Source of the DNA: CAZKCK01 sp964552325
Lineage (GTDB): Bacteria; Bacteroidota; Bacteroidia; Bacteroidales; TTA-H9
Assembly: GCA_964552325.1 (NCBI GenBank)
Contig: CAZKHA010000025.1
Coordinates: 1-32,255, forward strand
Length of the DNA stretch: 32,255 nt
Direction: 5' to 3'
Shown: positions 16,401 through 24,299 of the stretch, one piece after another
Numbering within the stretch: the stretch's first letter is position 1
How the letters are laid out: every line of letters begins with the position of its first letter
Made by a program: the position numbers and the translations under genes
Notes under the pieces: model-generated
The model's database searches: none
What the model was told of the DNA's origin: nothing
The model's input: only the letters and a program-made list of their open reading frames with translations

Positions 16401-18660
16401 CAGTCTCAAAATCAGATATGAAGCCTTGTCTACGCAATGTTTCTATTACTTTTTTTCTATCCTCGGGGATTTGCCAAATATTGCGTTCGCCCGATGTAAA
16501 CCCAATAAGTTGTTCGCGAGAATATCCGGATACTTCTACAAATACGTCGTTAATATCCACATATTCACCAGTTTGTAAATCAGAAATGCTAATTGCATCT
16601 GGACTGATACGGAAGGCAGCCCTAAACCGTTCCTCACTTTCAACAAGGGCTTGCATAGCAAGTTTCCTGTCGGTTATATCAAGGCTGAATCCAATAATAC
16701 CATCAATTTCTCCTTTTCCGTTATACCATGGGATTTTAGTGGTAAGCATATGGCGTTCAGATCCATCAGAATAAATAATACTTTCCTCTTTTTGGATCAT
16801 GGGCTGACCTGTTTCAATAACTTTACGGTCATCTTCAATAAAACCTTTTGCCAGTTCTGGAGCAAACAATTCATAATCATCATGGCCAATAACTTCTTGC
16901 TCAGTTTTTTGCGTGTAGTGTTGGTCGAAGGGGTTCGAAAGCACCTTTCGACTTTGCCTATCCTTAATAAAAACCGAGATTGGTATGTTGTCAATCAGCG
17001 ATTTTAACAATGCCTTTTCATACTTCAATGCATCCTCAACCTTTTTTTGCTCCGTAAAAATATGTCCAATCCCCACTAAGCCAGTTACTTCATTGGCATC
17101 ATTAATAAGAGGTAGTTTTGTGGTTCTGAGCCAAACGGGATTGCCTTTCCTATCCTTTATACATTCTTCCCTGTCAATAACAGGAATTCGGTTTATGAGT
17201 ACTTTCATATCATCCGCGTAGCCAAGTTCCCCACCATTACCTGCAAGCAATTCTAGGTCATCTTTACCAATTACCTCATCTTCTGCATCATACCCCATAA
17301 CCTGTAAATCTTTTCTGTTGGCTATGATTTTTTTGGCATTCGCGTCTTTTACATAAACAGTGTCAGGTAGGTTATCAATCAAGGTACGCAAAAGCAACTG
17401 CTCATTGCGTAATTTTTCTTCGGCTTGTTTCCGCTGTGTAATATCTCTAGTAACACCATGTATTCCAAGCAATTTCCCATTTTCAAGGAAAGGGGTAATT
17501 TTCAGTTCTCCGGTTTTAATGCTGCCATCTTTGCATTTATAATCTAGTTCAATCTGAAAGACAATATCTTGACTTTGGCTATCATGTATGCGTTTTGAGG
17601 TTTCATCGAGCAACTTACGTGCTTTGATAGCCGATTCGGTCGTAAATCGGTCTTCGATAGTTTGTTTTAGGTATTCTTCGGGGGTATAACCACTAAATTG
17701 CTCAACCGAAGGAGATACGTACAAGCTTTGGGCATCGAAGCCCAACAGCCAAATAGTATCGGAGGTTTTCTCGGCTAATAAACGGTACTTTTGTTCGCTG
17801 GCACGTAAAGCTACTTCGTGTAATTTCTCATTTGTAATGTCGTTAAGAGCTAGTAAACAATGCCTTGAACCTTGTAAAAAAAGTGGGGTACTGCTAAGCT
17901 TTAACCATAGCGGCCCATTAACAAAACTTGTATCATGTTGCACAAAAGTCTCTAGGTTTTCAACCGCTTCTCCTTTTTCAATTGCCAATTTAAGGCTATT
18001 CATGATGTTGCAAGTCTCGCAATTTTCGGAATAACCGCATCCAAGCTCTGCGAGCAAACGATTCTTACAACCCAAAAAATCGCCACAGTATTTGCGTTCC
18101 AAATCCGCTAAATTGGAGGATAACAACTTTTGAGCGGCCATATTTGCATTTGAGATGTGAAGGTTCTCATCTATCACCAACATGGCAACTGGTGATGAGT
18201 GTAAAATTGCCTGAAGGAGGCTGTTTTCTGACTCAAGTTTTACTTCGTGGCGAATAATTGATGATATATCACTAAAAACTGTTTGTACTAATTCCCCATG
18301 TGGTGTTTTTATTATAACTGAATCAAGCTTAATTTCAACCTCTTGGCCTCTGCTCAGTAGCATAGTTAGGGTACAGCTTTGAGGCTTGTTTGTAAGTTGG
18401 ATATCTTTAAGGTGGAATAAAAAGTTGCTTTGGCTCTGTATGGCTACAAACTCTGTAATTAACTTGTTGGTTTGCACATGTCCACCGATTCCAAATAGGG
18501 CACTAAAATGTGCATTGCATTTAACCATTTTCCTATCGGGCTGATAGATTGCTAACGCAACTGGTAATTGATCGCAAAAAGCGTTCAAACCACTATCCTG
18601 CAAATATATATTGTATGCATTTGAATCTGAAATACCACTTGGGTTAAGGTTATTATCCAT
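13432..18660 (-). CDS. Soluble multi-PAS hybrid sensor histidine kinase
   Basis: 1742 residues with no signal peptide or membrane helix, so a cytoplasmic sensor. Approximate domains: PAS1 22-135, PAS2 142-275, PAS3 285-408, PAS4 418-538, PAS5 546-664, PAS6 672-789, PAS7 797-920, PAS8 928-1055, GAF 1068-1225, PAS9 1233-1348, HisKA 1368-1435 with phosphoacceptor H1378 in NMSHEIRTPLNG, HATPase_c 1478-1592 (N box NLVNNALKFT, G1 VEDTGIGIP, G2 GTGLGL), and receiver 1617-1735 with D1667 in CILMDISL and K1720 in YLAKPY. PAS2 carries five cysteines (192, 198, 208, 214, 217). There is no DNA-binding output domain, so the phosphate must pass to a separate protein. Its own -7 element is at 18813-18820; the GH20 gene follows 52 nt downstream, which may link the sensor to glycan use, though this is inference. 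Confidence 0.93.
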   Translation of the reverse strand: MDNNLNPSGISDSNAYNIYLQDSGLNAFCDQLPVALAIYQPDRKMVKCNAHFSALFGIGGHVQTNKLITEFVAIQSQSNFLFHLKDIQLTNKPQSCTLTMLLSRGQEVEIKLDSVIIKTPHGELVQTVFSDISSIIRHEVKLESENSLLQAILHSSPVAMLVIDENLHISNANMAAQKLLSSNLADLERKYCGDFLGCKNRLLAELGCGYSENCETCNIMNSLKLAIEKGEAVENLETFVQHDTSFVNGPLWLKLSSTPLFLQGSRHCLLALNDITNEKLHEVALRASEQKYRLLAEKTSDTIWLLGFDAQSLYVSPSVEQFSGYTPEEYLKQTIEDRFTTESAIKARKLLDETSKRIHDSQSQDIVFQIELDYKCKDGSIKTGELKITPFLENGKLLGIHGVTRDITQRKQAEEKLRNEQLLLRTLIDNLPDTVYVKDANAKKIIANRKDLQVMGYDAEDEVIGKDDLELLAGNGGELGYADDMKVLINRIPVIDREECIKDRKGNPVWLRTTKLPLINDANEVTGLVGIGHIFTEQKKVEDALKYEKALLKSLIDNIPISVFIKDRQSRKVLSNPFDQHYTQKTEQEVIGHDDYELFAPELAKGFIEDDRKVIETGQPMIQKEESIIYSDGSERHMLTTKIPWYNGKGEIDGIIGFSLDITDRKLAMQALVESEERFRAAFRISPDAISISDLQTGEYVDINDVFVEVSGYSREQLIGFTSGERNIWQIPEDRKKVIETLRRQGFISDFETVFNLNNNKKIIGLFSARVLEIGGKQHLLSVTKDITERKKSLDALRESEEKLKVLINSTPDIICFKDAQGRWIQANNGLLDLYCLQGVDYYNKTEFELADFTAEIYQDAFRNCGESDEQAWQAARPSRTIESIPDIQGNMHIFDVLKIPLFNDDNSRKGLVVFGRDITESKNNEEALAKNEEKYRLIAENTGDTIWIMDLDFKYSYISPAIVRLTGNAPEVEMKRTLDEILTPSSLQIAIDAFNHELEHDSDPTIDINRTMNLDLEIYHKDGHIVYVRETMTFIRDEAGKPIAIQGITHDITDRVVAAQQIQINEYRLQSLLRLSEYKPDNVQQLFDYALNDALLLFGCEFGLVLSYDFNAKTLSPIAIAGTATMLFPKNPSQLAYPLEAAGLWAYPILHKDELLLNTGHSQPEVHSIIPVQVDKVKNLMAIPLLIDDAVVSIIAIGNRESNFAPVDIQQLKLMMHSVWKMVQRRKDEDKIRQLSKGIEQSPAAVVITDLEGKIEYVNSRFTEVTGHPKNKVMGKVMRILKPGITSPELFNQIWNTIRGGNDWKGEFYNKRADNTYYWEDVSISPITDSTGAITHYIAIKEDITDRKKMIDELILAKEQAEEVSRIKSSLLANMSHEIRTPLNGILGFAELLKEDAKDENQQHMAEIIYSSGSRLMNTLNSILDLSLIEAQSDKLKLKTIDLNLLVQESTMLFNAMAARKGLYLNSILSNEPLMALGDENLINKIINNLVNNALKFTKTGGVTVRGGVKLKDQTTYACISVEDTGIGIPDKYKDIIFKEFRQASEGHTRAFEGTGLGLHLAARFAQVMGGEITVQSTLGQGSCFTFWLPMELSSMPDLTVLMEEPKPIPKLTEVVQKILVVDDDKDSMDLAMMILRKLYNCDFVDSGVKAVELAKQYHYSCILMDISLRGEIGGIEAIRQIRLLPGYSNTPIAAFTANALAGHREEYLSKGCTHYLAKPYRKQDLLKMIDEMVHNTRLFN

Positions 18661-18880
18661 AAGCTATGAAATAAGAGCTAGTAGTTACAAAACCCTAGAA
18701 CTCAGTTATCAACCATTTGAAAGGGAATACATCCCATTTGCAATTGCAACTTGTTATAACTTAATACCTATTTTGATTAGGTCCTTTATAGTTACACAGA
18801 AGAATTAAATCTCAAATATACAAAATCTAAGCAAAAGGTGCATGGTTTTAAGAATCTGTAGAAGGAAAAACCTTTGAAAG
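18661..18880. other. 220-bp leader/intergenic region upstream of the hybrid kinase
   Basis: Contains the candidate promoter (18813-18820) and a leader of about 145 nt. Within the leader are a perfect 12-bp palindrome TTGCAATTGCAA (18738-18749) and, directly beside it, a short GGGA/TCCC inverted repeat (18723-18735). No riboswitch, small RNA or terminator is recognisable. Confidence 0.4.
18813..18820 (-). promoter_or_regulatory. Bacteroidota -7 element for the hybrid kinase
   Basis: On the minus strand this reads TATATTTG, a perfect TAnnTTTG element about 150 nt upstream of the kinase start codon. No good -33 TTTG lies at 19-21 nt. It implies that the kinase gene starts a new transcript rather than only continuing from the kinase/nucleotidyltransferase operon. 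Confidence 0.4.
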
Positions 18881-19957
18881 CTACCTAAAACAGTTCATAA
18901 CTATCTCATTCATAGTTTCTCTACTGTTTTCCATACTTTGCACCAAGGCAAACTGGGCTTTGGCTCTTTGTACATTATGCTTTGGGAAGGCAATCTTAAA
19001 ATACTGGTCTCCTTCAAGGTAATCGGTAAGGAACCTTAAACCAATAATAAACGTCAAAACCTGAGACGAAAATGCAAGGTACTCAATTTCTTTAGGTTTC
19101 AAAATTGCTGCTGTTTCACTTACAAAACCCTTTACATAAGCCTCAAACAGCTGCAAGTTTATCGAAACCTTTTGGGTGTCGGGTTCATCTTCCTCGGCAT
19201 TATTGGCGGTAGTTCTGATAGCATCTCCAAAATCGTGCAATAAACAACCCGGCATTAGCGTGTCAAGGTCAATCATGCAAATCCCTTTATCAGCTTTATT
19301 AAAGAGGATATTATTGATTTTGGGGTCATTATGCACAACCCTAACAGGCAGGGTTCCATCGTCTATCAAACGGTCTATAAGGCAGTATTCGTAGGCTCGA
19401 TGGTGTACAAATTCCACCAATTCGGGAATTGACTGAACCCTACCCAGCGAATCGGTTTTTACTACTTCAAAAAAGCGCTTTAACCTTAACCCCATATGAT
19501 GAAAATTAGGCAGGGTTACGAATAAGGTTGTAGCCTCAAAACCATCAAGTAAACTGTGAAATTGCCCAGTTACCCTACCAGCTTCAAAAGCAAGTTTTGG
19601 GTCGCTTATGCGGTCGTAAGAGATGCTGTCAGGAATAAAGCGAAGCAAACGCCAAAAGTTGCCATCAGCATCCGAAACATAGGCTGAACCATTTTTGGCA
19701 GTATATAATTCTAGCGAAACCAATTCAGGAGCTTTGGTTTTCAAAGCATTGGTAACTTTAAGGATATTATCCATCAAAGCAGGCACTTGCTTAAAGATAT
19801 GGCTATTAATGCGTTGCAGTAAACGTTTACTTACGCCATCGTCAACCAAAAAAGTATCGTTAATGTGTCCGGAACCGTAAGGCTGAACCTTACAATGCCC
19901 GGACAGATTAAACTGGTTTAAAATAGGCTGAAAATCAACCATTTTTTCTTCCATCAT
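18881..19957 (-). CDS. NahK-like sugar 1-kinase (aminoglycoside phosphotransferase fold)
   Basis: 358 residues (or 357 from the adjacent second ATG). Nucleotide-loop segment YGSGHINDTFLV (27-38), Brenner-type catalytic loop VVHNDPKINNILFN (207-220) with D211 as catalytic base, and metal-binding MIDLDTLMPG (228-237) identify the APH/choline-kinase fold. This combination resembles bifidobacterial N-acetylhexosamine 1-kinase (NahK), which phosphorylates GlcNAc or GalNAc at the anomeric carbon using ATP. It is the last gene of the amino-sugar operon, starting 6 nt after the stop of a sugar nucleotidyltransferase, so kinase and nucleotidyltransferase likely act in sequence: sugar to sugar-1-phosphate to nucleotide sugar. 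Galactose, glucose or another hexose remain possible substrates. Confidence 0.75.
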   Translation of the reverse strand: MMEEKMVDFQPILNQFNLSGHCKVQPYGSGHINDTFLVDDGVSKRLLQRINSHIFKQVPALMDNILKVTNALKTKAPELVSLELYTAKNGSAYVSDADGNFWRLLRFIPDSISYDRISDPKLAFEAGRVTGQFHSLLDGFEATTLFVTLPNFHHMGLRLKRFFEVVKTDSLGRVQSIPELVEFVHHRAYEYCLIDRLIDDGTLPVRVVHNDPKINNILFNKADKGICMIDLDTLMPGCLLHDFGDAIRTTANNAEEDEPDTQKVSINLQLFEAYVKGFVSETAAILKPKEIEYLAFSSQVLTFIIGLRFLTDYLEGDQYFKIAFPKHNVQRAKAQFALVQSMENSRETMNEIVMNCFR

Positions 19958-19963
19958 AGCTAA

Positions 19964-20872
19964 TTATGCCCACAGATTGTTGGGGTAAATGCCAACTTTA
20001 ACGAGTTGTTTAAGATTTTCAACCACGGTAGGTTTATCTTCTTGGTAAGTTACACCAAACCATTTTTCGTTAACAGGCAATACCTTAAAACGAGCTTGCC
20101 CCGATTTTATTAATTGGTCAGCAATAGTTGGGATGTAAAACTCCGATTTAAGGTTAAAGCCTTCTTTTTGAATAAATTCCTTAAACGAAGTTTCGATATG
20201 TTCAAAAATTTCAGGCCAAAATGCCCAAGTATTCATCGAAACAATGGTGTTAGCGGGAATAAACTCCAAATCGCCGTTTTCATGGCTAAAGGCAACATGG
20301 TTATGGGTTTTGTGTATATTTTTGGTTTCAACCACATTAACTAAAAAATCTTGTGCATCAATTTCACAAACGCCCCGTGAAACGCCCCCGAACTCCGAAA
20401 GGGTATTGCTAAGGATATAGCCGGCCAGCGCATATTCCCAAATACCTTGGCTGCGAGGTTGGTTTAAAAACTGAGCAATTTTGGTAAAGGCTTCAGAACC
20501 ATAGAAATCATCGGCATTAATAACAGCAAATGGCTCATTTATAGCATCTTTAGCCATAAGCACCGCATGTGCCGTACCCCAGGGTTTTGTTCGTTCGGTA
20601 TTATATGTAAGGCCTTCGGGAACGATGTCGGTTTCTTGAAATACATAATCAACCTGTATGCGGTTTCCAAATCTATTTCCAAAAAACTCAACAAACTCTT
20701 TCTCAATTTGCTTACGGATAATAAAAACTACTTTCCCGAATCCGGCCCGTATGGCATCGTAAACGGAATAGTCGATGATGGTCTCGCCCGAGGGGCCAAC
20801 TTTATCGAGCTGCTTTAGGCCGCCATATCGGCTTCCCATGCCCGCAGCTAAAACTAACAATGTAGGTTTCAT
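19964..20872 (-). CDS. Sugar-1-phosphate nucleotidyltransferase
   Basis: 302 residues from the ATG at 20870-20872. The frame is open 39 codons further, into the end of the permease gene, but the conserved family start MKPTLLVLAAGMGSRYGG fixes the N terminus. The nucleotide-binding signature LAAGMGSRYGGLKQ (8-21), the PWGTAHAV loop (97-104) and the metal-binding INADDFYG (118-125) mark the NTP_transferase (RmlA/GalU/GlmU-type) fold. It transfers a nucleotidyl group to a sugar-1-phosphate, releasing pyrophosphate. Directly coupled to the NahK-like kinase, it probably makes UDP- or dTDP-activated sugar from the kinase product. The nucleotide and sugar cannot be read from motifs. There is no C-terminal acetyltransferase repeat of the GlmU kind. 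Confidence 0.8.
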   Translation of the reverse strand: MKPTLLVLAAGMGSRYGGLKQLDKVGPSGETIIDYSVYDAIRAGFGKVVFIIRKQIEKEFVEFFGNRFGNRIQVDYVFQETDIVPEGLTYNTERTKPWGTAHAVLMAKDAINEPFAVINADDFYGSEAFTKIAQFLNQPRSQGIWEYALAGYILSNTLSEFGGVSRGVCEIDAQDFLVNVVETKNIHKTHNHVAFSHENGDLEFIPANTIVSMNTWAFWPEIFEHIETSFKEFIQKEGFNLKSEFYIPTIADQLIKSGQARFKVLPVNEKWFGVTYQEDKPTVVENLKQLVKVGIYPNNLWA

Positions 20873-20910
20873 ACTATTATAACATTTGATTAATTGAATT
20901 TTTCTACTAT

Positions 20911-22269
20911 CTAAACGACTTTTTTGCGAATCTTGTATCCAAAAGTTGCAAAATATAAGATGAACAGGTAAATAGGCACCATTATCCAAAGGGCTTTTTG
21001 ATACCCAATTTCAGTAGATAAAGCTATATAGGATGGAGGAATAATAGCTCCACCAGCAATTCCCATGATGAGTAAAGCGGAGGCAATTTTGGTAAACTTA
21101 CCCAAATCTTGTAATACCAAGGGCCAAATGGCAGGCCACATCAATGCATTGGCTAAGCCAAGAAGTGCAATGAAAAAGACAGGATTAGGTAGTTGTGGGA
21201 TATTTAATCCCAAGAGGCCAAGCCATCCAAACAGGTTTGTAAAATAAGAACTGTCAGTTGGATTGCTAAAAATAGCACCTAAAGCAAACAATCCTCCCAA
21301 AATGGCTGAAATGCGCAACGCATTTGATTGGCTTAAATATTTAGGAATAAACAAGATTCCTAAAATATACCCTAACACCATGAATGCCATGGTATAGCTG
21401 GTAAGACTTGAAGCATAACTGAGCTGCAGATCTTTACCAAACTGCGAAATGCTATCGCCGGCCATAACCTCAACGCCAACATAAACAAAAATGGTGATTA
21501 TGCCCAGCAGCAAATGTGGTATGCGCAGAGACTGAGGAATTTGTTTGATAAAGCCAGCCAAACTCTCGTCTTCATGGTCTTCTACATCAATGGTATCGGG
21601 CAAAGGCGAATAGCGAATCATAAGTGCAAGCAGCACCAATACAACAGCCATTATTGCATAAGGTGAAATCAAACGCGAGGCTAGTTGGTTCAAGGCTTCA
21701 GCACGCTGAAGGGTATCCATTACCGCAAGATTTTCCTCTTTAAACACATCCATGCCGTGCATTACAAGCGCTGTTAAAATGAGCGGGCTAATGAAGCCGG
21801 CCAACTTATTGCAAATTCCCATGATGGAAATGCGTGCTGCTGCGCTTTCGCGTGGGCCAATGATGGTAATATATGGATTTGAGGCGGTTTGCAACAGAGC
21901 CAAACCAGTGCCCATTACAAATAAACCTGTCAAAAACACTCCAAACATACGGGTGTATGCCGCCGGAATAAAAATAAGCGCACCCAACGCCATAACTAGC
22001 AAACCAAGGCTCATTCCATTTTTATAACCAGTATGTTTTAACACAAACGATGATGGTAACGCCATTACAAAATAAGCTATATAAAATGCTAAGGTCACTA
22101 AGCTAGCTTCAAATGGACTTAGCTCGCAGGCTGTTTGCAAAAATGGTATTAACGAACCATTTAACCAGGTTACGAATCCAAAAATAAAAAACAGGGCTCC
22201 TATGATGGCGATGGAGACAACATAACCCGAAGACTTTCCTTTGTTTGCTGTATTCAACTTTGCTGACAT
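20911..22269 (-). CDS. FucP/GluP-type sugar MFS permease (NagP-like)
   Basis: 452 residues with about 12 membrane helices. The start GALFFIFGFVTWLNGSLIPF (25-44), in particular GFVTWLNG, is characteristic of the FHS subfamily, which includes fucose (FucP), glucose/galactose (GluP) and GlcNAc (NagP) proton symporters. Further signatures are LALLQTASNPYITIIGP (the QT-x-x-NPY segment) and NALMWPAIWPLVLQDLGKFT near residues 374-393. Its place between a glucosamine-6-phosphate deaminase (19 nt upstream) and an anomeric sugar kinase (through the nucleotidyltransferase) argues for uptake of free GlcNAc, GalNAc or galactose across the inner membrane. Uptake is not coupled to phosphorylation, which fits the presence of a cytoplasmic kinase. 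Confidence 0.85.
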   Translation of the reverse strand: MSAKLNTANKGKSSGYVVSIAIIGALFFIFGFVTWLNGSLIPFLQTACELSPFEASLVTLAFYIAYFVMALPSSFVLKHTGYKNGMSLGLLVMALGALIFIPAAYTRMFGVFLTGLFVMGTGLALLQTASNPYITIIGPRESAAARISIMGICNKLAGFISPLILTALVMHGMDVFKEENLAVMDTLQRAEALNQLASRLISPYAIMAVVLVLLALMIRYSPLPDTIDVEDHEDESLAGFIKQIPQSLRIPHLLLGIITIFVYVGVEVMAGDSISQFGKDLQLSYASSLTSYTMAFMVLGYILGILFIPKYLSQSNALRISAILGGLFALGAIFSNPTDSSYFTNLFGWLGLLGLNIPQLPNPVFFIALLGLANALMWPAIWPLVLQDLGKFTKIASALLIMGIAGGAIIPPSYIALSTEIGYQKALWIMVPIYLFILYFATFGYKIRKKVV

Positions 22270-22288
22270 AATTTGTTAATATATTGGT

Positions 22289-24253
22289 TTACAATTTGTA
22301 ATGCATAAATACTTCGATGGCTTGGTATTCGGCCATGCCCAATTTATCGTATAAAACTGCTGTGGCATGGTTTCTATCTTCGGCACGTTGCCAAAACTCA
22401 CGGCTATCAAAACCGGGGAACAATGGCCTGTCCTTTTGTGATTGGTGTTTAAAAATGGCCCTGCGTTTTATCATAACTTCTTCAGGGCTTAGTGGTACTG
22501 CCATATCTACTTGATCGGGGTTCCATTCTTGCCAGGCTCCACGATAGAGCCAAACACGGCAGTCTTTCAACCAAGCATCGTCCTTAAGCTCTTCAAGGGC
22601 AAGTAGTATTGCTTCCATGCAAACCCGATGGGTTCCATGCGGGTCAGATAAATCGCCGGCTGCATAAATTTGATGTGGTTGAATTTGCCTTAGCAAATCA
22701 ATTGTAATGTCGATATCGGCTTGCGAAAGGGGTTTCTTACGTACCTTACCAGTTTCATAGAAAGGAAGATCTAGAAAATGAACGCGTTCTGCCGGAATCC
22801 CAACATATCGGCAAGCTGCCAAGGCCTCGCCCCGTCGTATGGATGCCTTCAGTTTTAAAACATCATCAGGATCGGCCTGACCAGGTTTTTTATGTGAGAT
22901 AAGCTTTGAAATCAATTGATAATTCTGTTGTGGATCAAAGCCTTCAACATTAAATACATCCTTGTACTCATTAACAAAGTCCATAAACCTGAGCACATCA
23001 TCATCAAAAACGGCAATGCTGCCCGAGGTTTGATAAGCAGTATGTACCTCGTGCTTTTGCTCAACCAAACGAGCTAAGGTACCGCCCATCGAAATTACAT
23101 CATCATCAGGGTGAGGACTAAACACAATAACACGTTTAGGATAAGGCTTTGCACGCTCTGGCCGTGTTGAATCATCGGCTTTTGGTTTTCCGCCGGGCCA
23201 ACCGGTTATGGTATGCTGCAAGTCATTAAACACTTTGATGTTAACCTTATTGGATGGTCCATGTTCCGTAATCAAATCGCCCATTCCATAATCCAGATAG
23301 TCCCTATCAGTTAGTTTGAGGATTGCTTTTCCGGTTTTGCCACACAACCACACAACGGCTTTGCGAACCATTCGGTCGTTCCAGGTACAAGTACCTACTA
23401 ACCAAGGAGTTTTAACACGAGTAAGTTCGGCAGAAGCCGCATGGTCTAAAATAATGGTGGTGTTGGGATGATTCTGCAAGTAACTGGTTGGGACCAAATC
23501 GCTCATGGGCTCTTCAACAGCCTTGCGAATGATGGCGGCCTTGTTTTCGCCCCAGGCCAGCAGTAATATCCGTTTCGATTTCATGATAGTTCCAACTCCC
23601 ATCGTAATGGCAGTTTGTGGAACATAGTTTTCGCCGTAAAAATCGCTTGCGGCATCGGTTCGGGTTAAATGATCGAGCGTAATACGCCTTGTGGGTGAAT
23701 GAATTCCGGAACCTGGTTCATTAAACCCGATATGGCCTGTGCGCCCAATACCAAGGATTTGTATATCGATGCCTCCAACTTCTTCAATTTGCTTATCATA
23801 TTGCTTACAGAACGGAATAACATCATCGGGTTTAAGCGTTCCGTTTGGAATATGGACATTTTCGGGCTCAATATCAATATGATCGAACAAATGCTCACGC
23901 ATAAACCGGTTATAGCTTTGCAACGAATCGGGCTCTATGGGATAATACTCATCAAGGTTAAAGGTGCTAACATTTTTAAAACTTAATCCGTCCTCGTTGT
24001 GCAAACGAACCAATTCTTCATACACCTTAACTGGGGTTGAACCCGTAGCTAATCCTAAAACGCAGCGCTTGCCCTCACGTTGTTTCTTACGAATTTGGGC
24101 TGCAATCTCATGTGCTACATATAACGATGCTTCCTCGGCATCGCCCATAATTACCGTTGGGATTTTTTCATGACGGCTAATCTCTTCAAAGGTTTCTTCT
24201 ACTAAAGCCTCCGAAGCAAAATTATCAACTTTGTATCTGATTTTTGTAATCAT
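22289..24253 (-). CDS. nagB: Glucosamine-6-phosphate deaminase fused to a PIG-L/LmbE deacetylase domain
   Basis: 654 residues, more than twice the length of NagB alone (about 266). Residues 30-300 are the deaminase, which converts glucosamine-6-phosphate to fructose-6-phosphate and ammonia: LGLATGSTPVKVY (66-78), FNLDEYY with D101 (base, D72 in E. coli), and GIGRTGHIGFNEPGS with H174 and E179. The residue matching E. coli D141 is T172, a position that also varies in other NagB proteins. After a linker, residues 373-640 are a PIG-L domain with zinc ligands expected at H381 and D384 (SPHPDDD) and H542 (PHGTH). Such domains deacetylate N-acetylglucosaminyl compounds. The fusion, common in Bacteroidota, may combine deacetylation and deamination, useful here because no nagA lies nearby. 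A candidate operator overlaps the region just upstream of its start. Confidence 0.88.
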   Translation of the reverse strand: MITKIRYKVDNFASEALVEETFEEISRHEKIPTVIMGDAEEASLYVAHEIAAQIRKKQREGKRCVLGLATGSTPVKVYEELVRLHNEDGLSFKNVSTFNLDEYYPIEPDSLQSYNRFMREHLFDHIDIEPENVHIPNGTLKPDDVIPFCKQYDKQIEEVGGIDIQILGIGRTGHIGFNEPGSGIHSPTRRITLDHLTRTDAASDFYGENYVPQTAITMGVGTIMKSKRILLLAWGENKAAIIRKAVEEPMSDLVPTSYLQNHPNTTIILDHAASAELTRVKTPWLVGTCTWNDRMVRKAVVWLCGKTGKAILKLTDRDYLDYGMGDLITEHGPSNKVNIKVFNDLQHTITGWPGGKPKADDSTRPERAKPYPKRVIVFSPHPDDDVISMGGTLARLVEQKHEVHTAYQTSGSIAVFDDDVLRFMDFVNEYKDVFNVEGFDPQQNYQLISKLISHKKPGQADPDDVLKLKASIRRGEALAACRYVGIPAERVHFLDLPFYETGKVRKKPLSQADIDITIDLLRQIQPHQIYAAGDLSDPHGTHRVCMEAILLALEELKDDAWLKDCRVWLYRGAWQEWNPDQVDMAVPLSPEEVMIKRRAIFKHQSQKDRPLFPGFDSREFWQRAEDRNHATAVLYDKLGMAEYQAIEVFMHYKL

Positions 24254-24257
24254 TTGA

Positions 24258-24277
24258 TTTGTAAAGAAAATTGCAAA
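24258..24277. promoter_or_regulatory. Imperfect operator-like inverted repeat upstream of nagB
   Basis: TTTGTAAA (24258-24265), 4-nt spacer, then ATTGCAAA (24270-24277). It has the same 8-4-8 layout as the perfect repeat upstream of the ROK gene, with 6 of 8 positions matching in the second arm. A further half-site-like GGTTTACA follows at 24284-24291. It lies 5 nt upstream of the nagB start codon. This may be a secondary ROK site or coincidence in AT-rich DNA. Confidence 0.25.
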
Positions 24278-24299
24278 CCCTTAGGTTTACAGTTGGTTA

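Noticed and set aside
13432..18660. Whether the hybrid kinase is a SusR/HTCS-type regulator of the glycan genes
   Set aside because: It has no signal peptide, no periplasmic sensor, no Y_Y_Y beta-propeller and no AraC-type output domain, so it is not a hybrid two-component system of that class.
20873..20989. Upstream ATG extending the nucleotidyltransferase by 39 codons
   Set aside because: The extension overlaps the 3' end of the permease gene, and the family-typical N terminus (MKPTLLVLAAGMG) begins at 20872.
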